Assembly: GCA_017436785.1 (NCBI GenBank)
Contig: JAFSCK010000039.1
Location: 1-48,797, forward strand
DNA length: 48,797 nt
Direction of reading: 5' to 3'
Source: Oscillospiraceae bacterium
GTDB taxonomy: Bacteria > Bacillota > Clostridia > Oscillospirales > Oscillospiraceae
The position numbers were made by a program, and so were the translations under genes. Below, piece after piece: positions 8,000 to 16,177 of this stretch (position 1 is the stretch's first letter; each line of letters begins with the position of its first letter). Under the pieces are notes generated by a model, which made no database searches, was not told the DNA's origin, and saw only the letters and a list, made by a program, of their open reading frames with translations.

Positions 8000-8151
8000 T
8001 CTCCTACCGCTGGTTTCAAACTGTTACTATTTTTCTGCATCCGCTCTTGGATTTTTTACGAATTATTCCCCTTTTCTCCCTTAAGGTTTTCTTAATATGT
8101 TACCTTTGTTAAATTGTGTAAATATTTTTGTAATTTTTTGTAATTTTCCTA

Positions 8152-8180
8152 TTGACGAAACGGGAATCATGGGTTATAAT
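8152..8180 (+). promoter_or_regulatory. Promoter of the surface protein gene
   Basis: TTGACG (8152-8157), 17-bp spacer, TATAAT (8175-8180), leaving a leader of about 105 nt before the start. The 8.00-8.15 kb segment upstream is AT-rich and shows nothing else. Confidence 0.8.
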
Positions 8181-8292
8181 GCGTGTATGAAAAGAGATGC
8201 CGGGCAAGACTGGTCTGTGGATAACCCCAGATCGCGGAATTGCTGACCGGTAAACTATTTCTAAAAAGACAAATCATTAGGAGGTTTGAAAC

Positions 8293-10062
8293 ATGAAAAC
8301 AGTATGTAAGAAGCTGCTGAGCCTGACTCTGGTGGCCATGATGCTGGTTTCCGCCGTTCCCTTCCAGGCTTTTGCCAGCGAAGTGGAAACTACCGCTGCC
8401 CTGACTGAACCTACCGCAGCTGTCGCTGAGACTGAGGCAGTCGCAGCCGCTGCCGAAACCACTGCTGCCACCGAGGCTGCAGAAACCGTCCCCGCTACCA
8501 CCGCAGCTACCGAAGCTGCAGAGACCGTCCCCGCTGTGATCCCCGCAGCTCCTATCAGCGAGCCTGTTGTGGCTGCTGTGGGCGACTATGTCAATGTCGT
8601 CTTCACCCTGAAGGACTATCCTCAGGCTAACATCCTGACCCTGTATAACCAGAAGATCGGTTACAAAGCAACCAGCATTCCTGATGCCAACAAGGTTCTG
8701 GAAGTCTTCGCACAGTATGCAGGCAACTCCATCAACAAGGTCTTCTCTCACTGGGAAGTCAATGGTGCCAAGTTCAATCCCAGCACCACCAACATCACTG
8801 ACTCCATCGTTGCTGCCGGTGATACCCTGTACATCCACGCTGTCGTCACCAACCAGAGCTATTCTGTTTCTCTGGATCCCGCTGGCGGCACTCTGGCAGA
8901 CCGCACCCACACCATCGTTCTGAATGACATCTACGGCGCTGTGGAGTCTCTGCCCATCCCCACCCGTCAGCACTACGACTTCGTCGGCTGGAGCAGATAC
9001 TACGATGGCAAGATCGTCACCGACAGCTCTACCGTCGTTGATGATTCTCATCTGGTTGCAAAGTGGGAACTGACCAAGTACAACGTTACTTTCCAGCGTT
9101 ATGATGGCAACGGCTGGGTCAATGTGGATCCTTCCATCTGCGGCGGCTCCGTTACCGCACTGAGCACCATCACCAACGCTAACTACTTCCCCACTCAGGA
9201 CGAGATCAATGCTTACTTTGGCCTGAACGGCTTCAAGATCGTTGGCTGGGAAATCGGTGAGACCGATAAGGCCTTCACCGCTGGCTCTACCCAGATCACC
9301 GGCGATATGGTCATCCGTCCCAGATATCAGGGTACTGTCACTCTGATGGCCAACAACCCCAATGACTACACCAGCAACTCCATCACCACCATGACTGTTG
9401 AGATCGGCGAGCCCGTTGGCAAGATGCCCAACGCCGGTGCCCGCAACGGCTACACCTTCATCGACTGGGTCGCACAGGACGAGGTCACTGTGATCTCCAA
9501 CAAGGATAACCTGAACAACGTTTCTACCCATCCCGACTACTACCCCGCTCTCCATGGCACCACGTTCTACGCACGCTGGGCTGAATCTGTTGTGGTTTAC
9601 CTGTACATCCACACCAATGGCAACACCCAGACCGCTACCAAGATCGTTCCCTACTACGAAGCTCCCGCTACCGGTGCTTTCAACATGAACACTGTGAACA
9701 TGTACAGCATCTTCCCCAACTACGGTGACTTCGATGACAATGTTGACACCTACTACGGCTGGTTCAGCAAGAGCGAGTGGAAGAACTACAGCGCCGGCAC
9801 TGCTTCCAACTGGGCCAACAACGTGTTCTACAACGTTGGCAGCAACGCTGACTATCAGGAACTGCACATCATGCTGATCAACAACGGTGCAGGCACCAGC
9901 TCCGGCAATGTCTCCAACAACAACTACAACAACAACGTCAACACCGCTGATCCTTCCAACCCCACCACCGGCGACAACATCATGATGGCTGTTACCGTCA
10001 TGGCTCTGTCCGCCTCCGCTCTGGCTCTGGCCTTCTTCCTGAAGAAGCGTAAGACCGCCTAA
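8293..10062 (+). CDS. Sortase-anchored surface protein with InlB B-type repeats
   Basis: A 589-residue secreted wall protein. A signal peptide occupies residues 1-29 (basic MKTVCKK start, cleavage near AFA-S). It is followed by an Ala/Thr/Glu-rich linker with a tandem repeat TTAATEAAETVPA (about residues 55-82). Next come at least three Listeria-Bacteroides (B) repeat-like units with their GW hallmarks: HYDFVGWSRYYDGK, FKIVGWEI and YTFIDWVAQDE, each ending in a YARW- or AKW-like strand. An Asn-rich linker leads to the sorting signal NPTTGD, a hydrophobic helix and the tail KKRKTA. Class B-repeats are spacers or adhesive modules; no catalytic domain is visible. The start has AGGAGG. Codon use is strongly biased, indicating high expression. 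It has its own promoter and terminator. Confidence 0.9.
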   Translation: MKTVCKKLLSLTLVAMMLVSAVPFQAFASEVETTAALTEPTAAVAETEAVAAAAETTAATEAAETVPATTAATEAAETVPAVIPAAPISEPVVAAVGDYVNVVFTLKDYPQANILTLYNQKIGYKATSIPDANKVLEVFAQYAGNSINKVFSHWEVNGAKFNPSTTNITDSIVAAGDTLYIHAVVTNQSYSVSLDPAGGTLADRTHTIVLNDIYGAVESLPIPTRQHYDFVGWSRYYDGKIVTDSSTVVDDSHLVAKWELTKYNVTFQRYDGNGWVNVDPSICGGSVTALSTITNANYFPTQDEINAYFGLNGFKIVGWEIGETDKAFTAGSTQITGDMVIRPRYQGTVTLMANNPNDYTSNSITTMTVEIGEPVGKMPNAGARNGYTFIDWVAQDEVTVISNKDNLNNVSTHPDYYPALHGTTFYARWAESVVVYLYIHTNGNTQTATKIVPYYEAPATGAFNMNTVNMYSIFPNYGDFDDNVDTYYGWFSKSEWKNYSAGTASNWANNVFYNVGSNADYQELHIMLINNGAGTSSGNVSNNNYNNNVNTADPSNPTTGDNIMMAVTVMALSASALALAFFLKKRKTA

Positions 10063-10103
10063 GCAAACCTTTGATAGGAACGAACCTGATCCTAATGAAA
10101 ATA

Positions 10104-10137
10104 CCCGGCAGCGAAACCGCTGCCGGGATTTTCTTGT
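10104..10137 (+). terminator. Terminator of the surface protein gene
   Basis: Stem CCCGGCAGCG / CGCTGCCGGG with an AAAC loop, followed by ATTTTCTTGTCTT. Confidence 0.9.
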
Positions 10138-10154
10138 CTTCCCATTACCAGCCC

Positions 10155-10292
10155 GTAGGGCGGGGTCATGACCCCGCCGACCCGGCAGCCACCGCCAACA
10201 CGGCGATATCCACGCAAAACCGTACCGAATATGATACGTCGCAGCCGAGTGGGTTACGAAAACACACGGCGGGGTCATGACCCCGCCCTACA
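10155..10292. repeat. Family A palindromic-end element, copy 2
   Basis: Same terminal palindromes as copy 1 (GTAGGGCGGGGTCATGACCC at the left, mirror image at the right) and the same length, but an unrelated interior. It lies between the convergent surface-protein and peptidase genes. Confidence 0.9.
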
Positions 10293-10366
10293 GACTAGTG
10301 GTAAACCTCAGATCTTCACAGCAAATGGGGAGGGATTGCCCCTCCCCTGCTATATTGCCTTGATAT

Positions 10367-11800
10367 TCAGCACTGCTTCATCAAACGGATATAAAATTCC
10401 ACTGCCTTAGCAATGCTTTCCAGTCGGATCCGCTCGTTGTTGCCGTGGATTGTCGCCCGTTCTTCAGCCGTCATATCCATAGCGGAGAAACGGTAAACAT
10501 GGTTGGAAATTCTGCCGTAATGCCGGGAGTCGGAGCACTGGACCATCAGGTAGGGAGAAACGATACAACCCTTCCAAGTAGATGCCACCGCAGAGGCCAC
10601 CTTATCCCATGCAGCGCAGCCGGTTTCGGAAATGGGGCTGGGCTCGAAGGATTCCAGCACCGAAATTTCCACATCCTTATTATTTACGGTCTTCTTCAAA
10701 TATGCCAGTGCAGATGCCACGCTGTCATGGGGATTCAAGCGCATATTGGCAACCATCTTCGCCTCCGGCGGGATCACATTCCGGGCGGAGCTTCCTTCCA
10801 TCTGGGTAAAGGCCACCGTAGTGCGGACCAAAGCATTCATTTCGCCGCCGCTGAGCCGTCCCAGCAGGTCAATGACCCAGCCAAAGCACCACATGTTGGC
10901 AAAGATCATCCGGTACAGGGGTGTGGAATACCGTCCCAGCGTGTCAAACATCTGAGCGGCTGGACCCTCAATGTGGGACTTAAAGGGATGGTCCTCCACC
11001 TTTTTACAGGCAGCCGCCAGCACGCCTACGGGGGTATGAGGCTTCGGTGCAGAGGCATGACCACCGGCAGAAACTGTGCGATACTGGACATTCATCATAC
11101 CCTTTTCCGCAATACCAATAAGGCCGCAGGGCTGGGCAACGCCGGGGAATACATTTTCCACCACCGCGCCGCCTTCATCCACTACCATGGCAGGCTGGAT
11201 GTGGTGGTCAACGAAATACTGAACGATATTGGGAGCGCCTTTGCCGTTGACTTCTTCCCCACCGGAGAAGGCGAAGTAAATGTCGTTTTCCGGCTGGAAG
11301 CCCTTGCCGATCAAATAATTGGCTGCGGAGAAAATGCCATTGAATGTAACCTTGGTATCCAGCGTGCCCCGACCCCAGAGGATGCCGTCTTCAATGATCC
11401 CGGCAAAGGGGGGATTCTCCCAATTCTCTTCGTTGACGGGCACCACATCGTAGTGGGCCATCAGCACAGCGGGATCCCCATGGTGTCTGCCGGGCCACCG
11501 CAACAGCAGTCCCCGGTCCGGCAGCTGATCTACAGAGCATACGTCAAAGACCCGGGGATACAGGCTGGGCAGCATGGAGATCAGCTTCTCAAATTCTGCG
11601 TCATCCTCCTGCGAATGGTCATTGTAGGATACCGTCTTGCAGCGAACCAGCTTGGCCAGTGCCTCCACGGCAGCCTCTTTGTCAAATTGGTATTCTTCCT
11701 GAGAAATCTCCGGCTGGGCCTTGGGCTTAAAGCTTAGGGTCCGTACTGCGACCACGATCACAAAGACAGCGACCAACGCCAAAATCATGATCCCAAACAT
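10367..11800 (-). CDS. Membrane-anchored M20 family metallopeptidase
   Basis: A 477-residue dizinc exopeptidase/deacylase of the M20 family. Residues 1-20 form a membrane helix (GIMILALVAVFVIVVAV), so the catalytic domain is membrane-tethered. Metal and catalytic motifs are in order: LMAHYDVVPV (His, Asp), GRGTLDTK (bridging Asp), SGGEEVNG (catalytic Glu pair), VVDEGGAV, and IHGNNERI near the end. The lid/dimerisation domain is inserted around AGGHASAPKPHTPVG. The length and layout resemble PM20D1-like carboxypeptidases. The start at 11800 is one base past the stop of the upstream membrane protein gene, with GAGAGGAG inside that gene. It is the last gene of a three-gene unit with two membrane proteins, suggesting use of imported or released peptides. 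The substrate is not known. Confidence 0.9.
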   Translation of the reverse strand: MFGIMILALVAVFVIVVAVRTLSFKPKAQPEISQEEYQFDKEAAVEALAKLVRCKTVSYNDHSQEDDAEFEKLISMLPSLYPRVFDVCSVDQLPDRGLLLRWPGRHHGDPAVLMAHYDVVPVNEENWENPPFAGIIEDGILWGRGTLDTKVTFNGIFSAANYLIGKGFQPENDIYFAFSGGEEVNGKGAPNIVQYFVDHHIQPAMVVDEGGAVVENVFPGVAQPCGLIGIAEKGMMNVQYRTVSAGGHASAPKPHTPVGVLAAACKKVEDHPFKSHIEGPAAQMFDTLGRYSTPLYRMIFANMWCFGWVIDLLGRLSGGEMNALVRTTVAFTQMEGSSARNVIPPEAKMVANMRLNPHDSVASALAYLKKTVNNKDVEISVLESFEPSPISETGCAAWDKVASAVASTWKGCIVSPYLMVQCSDSRHYGRISNHVYRFSAMDMTAEERATIHGNNERIRLESIAKAVEFYIRLMKQC

Positions 11801-11801
11801 A

Positions 11802-12470
11802 TTACAGCACTCCTCTCTTATACAGGATCCGGGCTACCGCAATGGTGAACACCACGGATACCGGCACCATGATGCCAACGGTTCCGGCATTCAGGGCAGG
11901 CACAAAGATAAACAGTACCAGCATCAGCAGCACAGGAGCCACAGAGATCTTCCAGTTTTTGCTGACAAAAGCCACACCCAGACCACCAAAGAGGGCAGGA
12001 AGCATCTGCGCAAAGGCAGGTGCCAGTACCGGAGCCTCCAGCACAGGCGTCAATGGTACGATGCACACCACACCAAGGATGATAATGATGGTGGTCACAA
12101 TGGACGAGGTGGCGATGGCGATGGTGGAAATGATCTCGCCCTCCTCAGAATTGGCGCTGACGCCATTCTGCTCCAGCGCATTGATGGCGCAGGGCAGCTT
12201 CAAATTGGAGATGTTGCCGGTAACAAAGCTTAAGTAAGAACCACCGGCACCCAGCATAGGCACGAAGGTGATGGTCTCAATGGTTCCCACGGCCCAGTAC
12301 ATGGGGGCCGTCGCCAGCAGGCCCATTCCCAGTGCCTTCCAGTCCGGAGCAGCACCAAAAATGGCAGCCACCGTCAGGGGGAAGGCCAGTAGGAGCACCA
12401 TGACCGACAGGTTCCAGATGGTGCCGTCCCGATGGACGGAATCGATATAGCTTAATTCTTTCTTTTTCAT
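11802..12470 (-). CDS. Conserved integral membrane protein, partner of DUF5058 protein
   Basis: A 222-residue polytopic membrane protein with about six hydrophobic segments. A polar loop, INALEQNGVSANSEEGEI, lies between helices 2 and 3. Loops contain Gly/Pro-rich conserved-looking stretches (MLGAGGSYLSFVTGN, PALFGGLGVAFVSKNW). I do not recognise a named function. It is sandwiched between a DUF5058-family membrane protein and an M20 peptidase, spaced by only a few bases from each. The pair is likely one two-subunit membrane permease working with the peptidase; that role is inferred from context. The start at 12470 follows GGAGGGAAAACC. Confidence 0.75.
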   Translation of the reverse strand: MKKKELSYIDSVHRDGTIWNLSVMVLLLAFPLTVAAIFGAAPDWKALGMGLLATAPMYWAVGTIETITFVPMLGAGGSYLSFVTGNISNLKLPCAINALEQNGVSANSEEGEIISTIAIATSSIVTTIIIILGVVCIVPLTPVLEAPVLAPAFAQMLPALFGGLGVAFVSKNWKISVAPVLLMLVLFIFVPALNAGTVGIMVPVSVVFTIAVARILYKRGVL

Positions 12471-12482
12471 GGTTTTCCCTCC

Positions 12483-13232
12483 TTAACCCAGCCATGCAGA
12501 AATGGGAATCGCAGAGGCCATACCCAGCAGCAGGGAGATAGGCAGCGCATAATCCCCAAGCCATGCAAACTTCGGCTTCTTCATCAGCAGACCGCAGACC
12601 ACCATCACGATGGCCGCCGCAGCCATGACTGCCACAGGGATCAGGCCCGAGGTGGGCGCATAGTCGCCGGGGATCCATAACCGGGAGAAATCACAGAAAA
12701 CGAAGCCCAAAAATGCGGCGATCATGCCGATGAACATGGCATTCTGAAAAATATCCGCCCACTTTTTGTCCCGGTTTTCCAAACTGGACATACCATTGAG
12801 CAGCTTCTTTCCAATGGCAGGCACCAGCCAGATACCCAGCATGATGGAAATGGTCATGACGAGGGTGATGTTGACAAACTGCTGGGCTGTCAGACTTTCG
12901 ATTTTACCCAGCGTCAGTCCCATGGCACTGACTGCATTTTCCGCAGCAATGGCCTCATAGCTGAGAGAACCCACCACACTTAAGCGGAGCCACGGCAGCG
13001 GAATGCCCAGACTTTTGCTCAGGGCAATGACGCTGATCACGATGGAAACCGCCGGGGCGATGGTGAAAACCGCTGCCGTTTTGATGGTCTTTTTGATCTT
13101 CTGCTGGTCCATACCGATCTGCTTGCTGCGTCGCAGGGCCTTCACAAGAAAAAATACCGACTGGGCCAACACCACTGCGATCAGAAAGCCTGCCATGAGA
13201 AACAGGATGGGATGATTGACGTGAAATTCCAT
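12483..13232 (-). CDS. DUF5058 family membrane protein
   Basis: A 249-residue protein with about seven membrane segments. The first (PILFLMAGFLIAVVLAQSVFF) is followed by a basic loop, RRSKQIGMDQQKIKKTIKTA. Characteristic stretches are IAPAVSIVISVIALSKSLGIPLPWLRLSVVGS (split over two helices) and NAVSAMGL. I assign it to DUF5058, a family with no settled function that is usually found beside a second small membrane protein, as here. ATG 13232 with GGAGGTGTTTT is preferred over an upstream in-frame start at 13268 that lies inside the promoter. It is the first gene of the operon with the 222-aa membrane protein and the M20 peptidase. Confidence 0.75.
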   Translation of the reverse strand: MEFHVNHPILFLMAGFLIAVVLAQSVFFLVKALRRSKQIGMDQQKIKKTIKTAAVFTIAPAVSIVISVIALSKSLGIPLPWLRLSVVGSLSYEAIAAENAVSAMGLTLGKIESLTAQQFVNITLVMTISIMLGIWLVPAIGKKLLNGMSSLENRDKKWADIFQNAMFIGMIAAFLGFVFCDFSRLWIPGDYAPTSGLIPVAVMAAAAIVMVVCGLLMKKPKFAWLGDYALPISLLLGMASAIPISAWLG

Positions 13233-13266
13233 AAAACACCTCCAAAATTTGGATATTGATAGATTC

Positions 13267-13295
13267 ATTATAGCACCATGGATTCATGGATACAA
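13267..13295 (-). promoter_or_regulatory. Promoter of the DUF5058-M20 operon
   Basis: Minus-strand TTGTAT (13290-13295), 17-bp spacer, TATAAT (13267-13272), 34 bp before the start. Confidence 0.75.
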
Positions 13296-13347
13296 GATAA
13301 AATGTCAGTTCGGGGGGATAAATGGGCATTTGCTGGCGAGAGAAAGC

Positions 13348-13365
13348 CTTCCCCCTAGGGGGAAG
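13348..13365. repeat. Short palindrome CTTCCCCCTAGGGGGAAG
   Basis: A perfect 18-bp palindrome flanked by AGC and CCT, followed by TTTTA on the plus side, between two divergent promoters. It could be a solo palindromic repeat or a terminator remnant; no gene ends into it. Confidence 0.6.
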
Positions 13366-13444
13366 CCTTTTACGCTCCTACGGTACTGCACGATAAATTA
13401 CAATTTTGTACGCACCCCTTTATGAAAAATACAGCGGATTCCAC

Positions 13445-13473
13445 TTGCTATTTCTTTTAAAATGCGGTAAAAT
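13445..13473 (+). promoter_or_regulatory. Promoter of the DUF1846 gene
   Basis: TTGCTA (13445-13450), 17-bp spacer, TAAAAT (13468-13473). Confidence 0.7.
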
Positions 13474-13506
13474 AAGGGGTAGTGATTTTTGAAAGGGGCG
13501 ATCCAT

Positions 13507-14973
13507 ATGGCAAACATCGCATTTGATAACGACAAATACTTGCAGATGCAGTCTGCCCACATCCGGGATCGAATCGCCAAATTTGGCGGCAAGCTGTATC
13601 TGGAATTTGGCGGCAAGCTGTATGATGACAACCACGCCTCCCGGGTCCTCCCCGGCTTCCAGCCCGACAGCAAGCTGCGGATGCTGCTGCAGCTGAAGGA
13701 GCAGGTGGAAATGGTCATCGCCATCAATGCCGATGACATTGAGAAGAATAAGGTCCGGGGCGATCTGGGCATTACCTATGACCGGGATGTGATCCGGCTT
13801 ATCGATATTTTCCGGGGCTTCGGCCTGTATGTTTCCAGCGTGGTGCTGACCCGGTATCACGGGCAAAATCTGGCAAAGGCCTTCCAGTCCCGGCTTGAGG
13901 GGTTGGGCATCAAGGTCTATCACCATTACGACATTGCCGGCTATCCCAACAATACCGCCCACATCGTCAGCGATGAGGGCTTCGGCAAGAACGATTACAT
14001 CGAGACCAGCCGTTCTCTGGTGGTGGTCACTGCCCCCGGTCCCGGCAGCGGCAAGCTGGCTACCTGCTTAAGTCAGCTGTACCATGAGCACAAGCGGGGC
14101 AATACCGCGGGCTATGCCAAATTCGAGACCTTCCCCATCTGGAATCTGTCCATCAACCATCCCGTGAATCTGGCATATGAGGCTGCTACCGCGGACCTGA
14201 ACGATGTGAACATGATCGACCCCTTCCATTTGGATGCTTATGGGGTCACCACCGTCAACTACAACCGGGACGTGGAGGCTTATCCCGTTCTGGTAGCCAT
14301 TTTTGAGAAGATCCTGGGCCGCTGCCCCTACAAGTCCCCCACGGATATGGGTGTCAACATGGTGGGCAACTGCATCATTGACGACGAAGCCGCCCGCCAT
14401 GCCTCCCGGCAGGAGATCATCCGCCGCTATTACGAGGCCCTGTGCGACCAGAAGAAGGGCAAGCAGGTGGATGAGGCCATTCGGAAGCTGGAGCTGCTGA
14501 TGAAGAAGACCGGCATCACCCCCGCTGAGCGGAAGGTGGTTGCCCCTGCTCTGGAAATGGCCGACAAGACCGGCGATGCCGCCGCTGCCATGGAGCTGCC
14601 CGACGGCACCATCGTCACCGGCAAGACCTCCGATTTGCTGGGTGCCTCCTCTGCCCTGCTGCTGAATGCCCTCAAGGCCATTGGCGGCATGCCCAGCAAC
14701 CTGCACCTGATCTCCCCCATTGCGCTGGACCCCATCCAGCATCTGAAGGTGCACCATCTGGGCAACCGGAATCCCCGGCTTCATACCGACGAAACCCTCA
14801 TCGCCCTGTCCATCTCCGCCGCCTCCAATCCCATGGCAGAATACGCCATGCAGCAGCTGAGCAAGCTCCGGGGCTGCGATGTCCACTCCTCCGTCATCCT
14901 CTCTCAGGTGGACGAGCGGACCTTCAAGCGTCTGGGCGTCAACCTGACCTGCGAACCCAGATACCAAGGCTAA
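13507..14973 (+). CDS. DUF1846 domain-containing protein
   Basis: A 488-residue soluble protein of the DUF1846 family, widespread and highly conserved in Firmicutes but without a firmly established function. It starts MANIAFDNDKYLQMQSAHI. It carries the tandem-looking FGGKLYLEFGGKLYDD segment found in the family, the stretch VVVTAPGPGSGKLATCLSQL (a P-loop-like PGSGK) around residue 180, and a C-terminal region with LLGASSALLLNALKA. ATG 13507 follows AAAGGGGCG; an in-frame TTG at 13489 is a weaker alternative. The P-loop-like motif and overall layout suggest nucleotide or phosphate binding; that is inference. It has its own promoter. A hairpin formed by the left repeat arm directly after its stop probably terminates it. 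Confidence 0.9.
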   Translation: MANIAFDNDKYLQMQSAHIRDRIAKFGGKLYLEFGGKLYDDNHASRVLPGFQPDSKLRMLLQLKEQVEMVIAINADDIEKNKVRGDLGITYDRDVIRLIDIFRGFGLYVSSVVLTRYHGQNLAKAFQSRLEGLGIKVYHHYDIAGYPNNTAHIVSDEGFGKNDYIETSRSLVVVTAPGPGSGKLATCLSQLYHEHKRGNTAGYAKFETFPIWNLSINHPVNLAYEAATADLNDVNMIDPFHLDAYGVTTVNYNRDVEAYPVLVAIFEKILGRCPYKSPTDMGVNMVGNCIIDDEAARHASRQEIIRRYYEALCDQKKGKQVDEAIRKLELLMKKTGITPAERKVVAPALEMADKTGDAAAAMELPDGTIVTGKTSDLLGASSALLLNALKAIGGMPSNLHLISPIALDPIQHLKVHHLGNRNPRLHTDETLIALSISAASNPMAEYAMQQLSKLRGCDVHSSVILSQVDERTFKRLGVNLTCEPRYQG

Positions 14974-15040
14974 TAAAATGCAAAATGCGGAATGCTGAAT
15001 GCAAAATTGTGATTCAGCGTTCTGCATTTTTTGTTTGGCT

Positions 15041-15068
15041 TTGACAATTTTGGTGTCCTGTGTTAACC
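15041..15068 (+). promoter_or_regulatory. Probable promoter of the GrpB gene
   Basis: TTGACA (15041-15046), 16-bp spacer and TTAACC as a weak -10, inside the repeat-flanked cassette. Confidence 0.45.
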
Positions 15069-15134
15069 TTAAGGAAGAATGACACGTTTGAACTGTTGTA
15101 ACAGTTCACAAACTTGAATTTGTAGGTGAACTAT

Positions 15135-15650
15135 ATGAGAACAAGAAAAGTTGTTGTACTACCATACAATGCAGCATGGCAGTCAGCTTTTGAAAAAATA
15201 AAGGGTGAGATTGAAGCAGCAATTGGCGATTTAATCATCGGCATTGAACACGTCGGAAGCACCTCTGTCGAAGGAATGTCTGCCAAACCCTGTATTGATA
15301 TTGATGTGATTATTGAGGATTACTCGGCGTTTACTGCGGTAGTTGACGGCTTGAAAGCAATCGGATATATCCACGAGGGTGACCTTGGCATTCAGGATAG
15401 AGAGCCATTTAAGTATTCGGGCAAAGAGTATTTGCAAATGCATCACTTGTATGTATGTCCTAAATACTCGGAAGAATTGCACCGTCATGTTACATTCAGA
15501 GATTTTCTCCGAAGCAATCCCGAAGCGGCAAAAAAGTACAGCTTGATAAAAGAACAAGCTGCTGAATTGTTTCCAAATGATATAGACGGATACATAGAGT
15601 ATAAATCATCATGCATTGAAGAACTGTATAAAAAATGCGGTTTGAAATAA
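15135..15650 (+). CDS. GrpB family nucleotidyltransferase-like protein
   Basis: A 171-residue protein of the GrpB/UPF0157 family, whose fold belongs to the nucleotidyltransferases. VVVLPYNAAWQSAFEKIKGEI opens it. IGIEHVGSTSVEGMSAKPCIDIDVII contains the GSTSV..KPxIDID active-site signature (about residues 40-60). HLYVC and HRHVTFRDFLRSNP follow, then a helical C-terminus. The cellular role is unproven; such genes are often accessory or resistance-like. ATG 15135 has AGGTG upstream, and an in-frame GTG at 15126 is less likely. The gene is clearly more AT-rich than its neighbours, has a separate promoter, and is enclosed by inverted repeats, all signs of acquisition. It faces the pyr operon end to end across a shared terminator. 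Confidence 0.88.
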   Translation: MRTRKVVVLPYNAAWQSAFEKIKGEIEAAIGDLIIGIEHVGSTSVEGMSAKPCIDIDVIIEDYSAFTAVVDGLKAIGYIHEGDLGIQDREPFKYSGKEYLQMHHLYVCPKYSEELHRHVTFRDFLRSNPEAAKKYSLIKEQAAELFPNDIDGYIEYKSSCIEELYKKCGLK

Positions 15651-15720
15651 ACAAATTCCAATTTATCGAACAGCTCCAATCCCCCACATTCATTTTGCAT
15701 TCTGCATTTTGCATTTTCAT

Positions 15721-15757
15721 AAAAAAGAACGCCAACTGTCTGTTGGCGTTCTTTTTT
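15721..15757. terminator. Bidirectional terminator between GrpB and pyrI
   Basis: Perfect stem AAGAACGCCAAC / GTTGGCGTTCTT with a TGTCT loop. It is flanked by A6 and T6 runs, so it works for both converging units. Confidence 0.92.
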
Positions 15758-15763
15758 ATGAAG

Positions 15764-16177
15764 TTAGGCTTTCTGCTCGCAATAAATGCAGCGGTAGACC
15801 TTTTTTACGGGGTCGGTGAGCTTGAACTCGTGGACGATCTCCCGTTCGCTGGATGTGATGCAGCGGGGATTCTTGCACTTGATGACGCCCACCACCCGCT
15901 TGGGCAGTGCCAATGTGCGGCGTTCGGCTACCACGCCGTCGTGGATGATATTGACGGTGATGCCGGGGTCCAGATAGCCAAGGATATCCAGATCGATGTC
16001 CATGTGGGTGCTGATCTTGATGATGTCCTTCTTGCCCATCTTGGGGCTGTCGGCGTTCTTGATGAGGGCCACAGTGCAGTCCAGTTTACCCAGATTCAGC
16101 ACATTGTAGATATTCATGCCGTTGCCAGCGGTGATGTGGTCTAAGACGATGCCGTTTTCGATATGTCCGATGTTCAT
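15764..16177 (-). CDS. pyrI: Aspartate carbamoyltransferase regulatory subunit
   Basis: The zinc-containing regulatory chain that binds PyrB trimers and confers allosteric control by nucleotides. At 137 residues it is slightly shorter than the enterobacterial chain (about 150). The N-terminal nucleotide-binding domain includes [19 protein letters not shown]. The C-terminal zinc domain has [13 protein letters not shown] and [10 protein letters not shown], supplying the four Cys ligands. It overlaps the pyrB stop by ATGA, so it is translationally coupled, and is the last gene of the pyr operon. Its presence indicates a class B (PyrB6-PyrI6 type) enzyme regulated by end products. Confidence 0.95.
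   Translation of the reverse strand: MNIGHIENGIVLDHITAGNGMNIYNVLNLGKLDCTVALIKNADSPKMGKKDIIKISTHMDIDLDILGYLDPGITVNIIHDGVVAERRTLALPKRVVGVIKCKNPRCITSSEREIVHEFKLTDPVKKVYRCIYCEQKA

Larger units (their letters stand above)
14975..15717. repeat. Inverted-repeat-flanked cassette around the GrpB gene
   Basis: A 21-bp arm at 14975-14995 (starting AAAATGCAAAATGC) is repeated in inverted orientation at 15697-15717 with one mismatch. The left arm continues into a second ATTCAGC/GCTGAAT hairpin followed by a T run (to about 15032), usable as a terminator. Between the arms lie one promoter and one AT-rich gene. The left arm starts 2 bp after the DUF1846 stop codon. No transposase is present. Confidence 0.65.

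Noticed and set aside
8167-10278. 703-codon open frame on the minus strand opposite the surface protein gene
   Set aside because: It mirrors a gene with strong codon bias that avoids the codons producing antisense stops. It has no ribosome binding site, a low-complexity Gly/Val/Asp composition, and runs through a repeat and a terminator.
10327-10347. GGGGAGGG/CCCCTCCCC hairpin past the M20 peptidase stop
   Set aside because: Stable stem but no T tract on either side, so it is not called as an intrinsic terminator.
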